DNA of 5,343 bases. It comes from an uncultured Actinomycetes bacterium. GTDB lineage: Bacteria; Actinomycetota; Actinomycetes; Nanopelagicales; Nanopelagicaceae. The notes beneath the pieces were generated by a model. It was given only the letters and a program-made list of their open reading frames with translations. It was not told where the DNA came from and ran no database searches. Shown here in pieces: positions 4,740 to 5,343 of the stretch (position 1 is the stretch's first letter; each line of letters opens with the position of its first letter). Position numbers and translations under genes: made by a program. The DNA lies in assembly GCA_903893085.1 (NCBI GenBank), contig CAITKS010000239.1, forward strand, positions 1-5,343. The letters are read 5' to 3'.

Positions 4740-5343
4740 CCCTGCTCCTGTGCAGCACGTTTAGCTGGATTACCAGATTTCGACTTTTTCTTCGCCGGTT
4801 GCTGCCCTTTCTGAGCCCCATGTTGATGGCCACCAAGTCCAGCGCCCATACCAGCAGGAATTCCCATGCCCTGCGCCATAGCAGGTGGCATTGCTCCACC
4901 TTTTCGCATCTGTCGCATCATCTTTTGGGCTGCAGTGAATTTATCAACTAGAGAATTAACATCCTGAACTTTGCGTCCAGCACCGAGTGCAATACGTGCG
5001 CGACGAGAACCATTTAATACTTTTGGATCTTCGCGCTCTAGTGGCGTCATCGACTGAACAATAGATTTCGTGCGAGTAATTTCTGATTCATCAAAGTTTT
5101 CAATCTGCTTCTTCATGGCACCCGCGCCAGGCAGCATTCCCAAAAGTTTAGACATCGAACCCATCTTCGACATTGCTTCCAACTGCTCAAGAAAGTCAGA
5201 GAGCGTGAAATCATCTCCTCGCGCAAATTTCTCTTCTAACTTAGCGGTCGAATCTCCATCAAAAGCTTTCTTGGCTTGCTCAGCAAGAGTTGCAACATCT
5301 CCCAAACCTAGGATTCGAGATGCCATTCGTTCTGGATAGAAAA
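4736..5343 (-). CDS. ffh: Signal recognition particle protein Ffh, C-terminal 201 residues, enters from right edge
   Basis: SRP54 homologue that binds 4.5S/SRP RNA and signal sequences and delivers ribosomes making membrane proteins to FtsY. The frame is open to the window edge, beginning FYPERMASRILGLGDV, which marks the end of the GTPase (NG) domain and entry to the M domain. The NG domain and all GTP-binding motifs lie outside the window; full-length proteins are about 500 residues. M-domain features, numbered from the first complete codon: finger-loop region MSKLLGMLPGAGAMKKQ at 63-79, the RNA-binding helix-turn-helix motif SRRARIALGAG at 112-122, and the methionine-rich helix KMMRQMRKGGAMPP near 140-153. 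A Gly/Met/His/Gln-rich linker and basic tail end in KKKSKSGNPAKRAAQEQG, a typical actinobacterial C-terminus. rpsP follows after 157 bases, with an inverted repeat at the stop codon, so the two are probably separate transcripts. Confidence 0.97.
   Translation of the reverse strand, partial: FYPERMASRILGLGDVATLAEQAKKAFDGDSTAKLEEKFARGDDFTLSDFLEQLEAMSKMGSMSKLLGMLPGAGAMKKQIENFDESEITRTKSIVQSMTPLEREDPKVLNGSRRARIALGAGRKVQDVNSLVDKFTAAQKMMRQMRKGGAMPPAMAQGMGIPAGMGAGLGGHQHGAQKGQQPAKKKSKSGNPAKRAAQEQG

Noticed and set aside
4684..4899. Second minus-strand frame of 71 codons overlapping the ffh end and the intergenic region
   Set aside because: It is out of frame with ffh over most of its length, has no Shine-Dalgarno sequence or family similarity, and ffh clearly owns the region to 4736.

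Overview
The window reads as ordinary chromosome from a member of the Actinomycetota. All eight supported genes lie on the minus strand, so transcription runs from high to low coordinates. Supporting this: the Ffh C-terminus carries the SGNPAKRA ending I associate with actinobacterial Ffh, the S16 protein has a long actinobacterial-style C-terminal extension, and two genes have promoters placed for leaderless transcription, which is common in this phylum. Base composition looks mid-40s percent GC by eye, low for the phylum. A freshwater acI-type (Nanopelagicales) or similar streamlined lineage is my best guess, but this is inference.

Right side (about 5343 to 2551): a translation and protein-targeting block. 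It begins with the C-terminal part of ffh (signal recognition particle protein, entering from the right edge). A 157-base gap follows, containing a perfect 9-bp inverted repeat that overlaps the ffh stop codon and a possibly structured rpsP leader. Then comes the tightly packed operon rpsP (ribosomal protein S16), khpA (KH-domain RNA-binding protein), rimM (30S maturation factor) and trmD (tRNA m1G37 methyltransferase). Spacings are 2 bases, 14 bases and a 4-base ATGA overlap. S16 and RimM both concern 30S assembly, KhpA binds RNA, and TrmD protects the reading frame, so the block is a coherent ribosome and tRNA maturation unit.

Left side (about 2550 to 1): three metabolic genes follow trmD where rplS (L19) would normally be expected. 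They encode a soluble diiron acyl-ACP desaturase, a class I glutamine amidotransferase-like protein, and the N-terminal 254 residues of an iron-type (group III) alcohol dehydrogenase that runs off the left edge. The first two lack a Shine-Dalgarno sequence. Each has a TANNNT -10 box ending exactly six bases before its ATG, suggesting independent leaderless transcripts. The alcohol dehydrogenase has a conventional GGGAG ribosome binding site. No pathway obviously links these three genes.

I see no tRNA, rRNA, mobile element, CRISPR array or phage gene, and no convincing plus-strand gene. I did not find a clearly new biological system. The points most worth a second look are the missing metal-ligand histidine in the alcohol dehydrogenase, the repeated acidic tail of S16, the paired leaderless promoters, and the break in trmD-rplS synteny.
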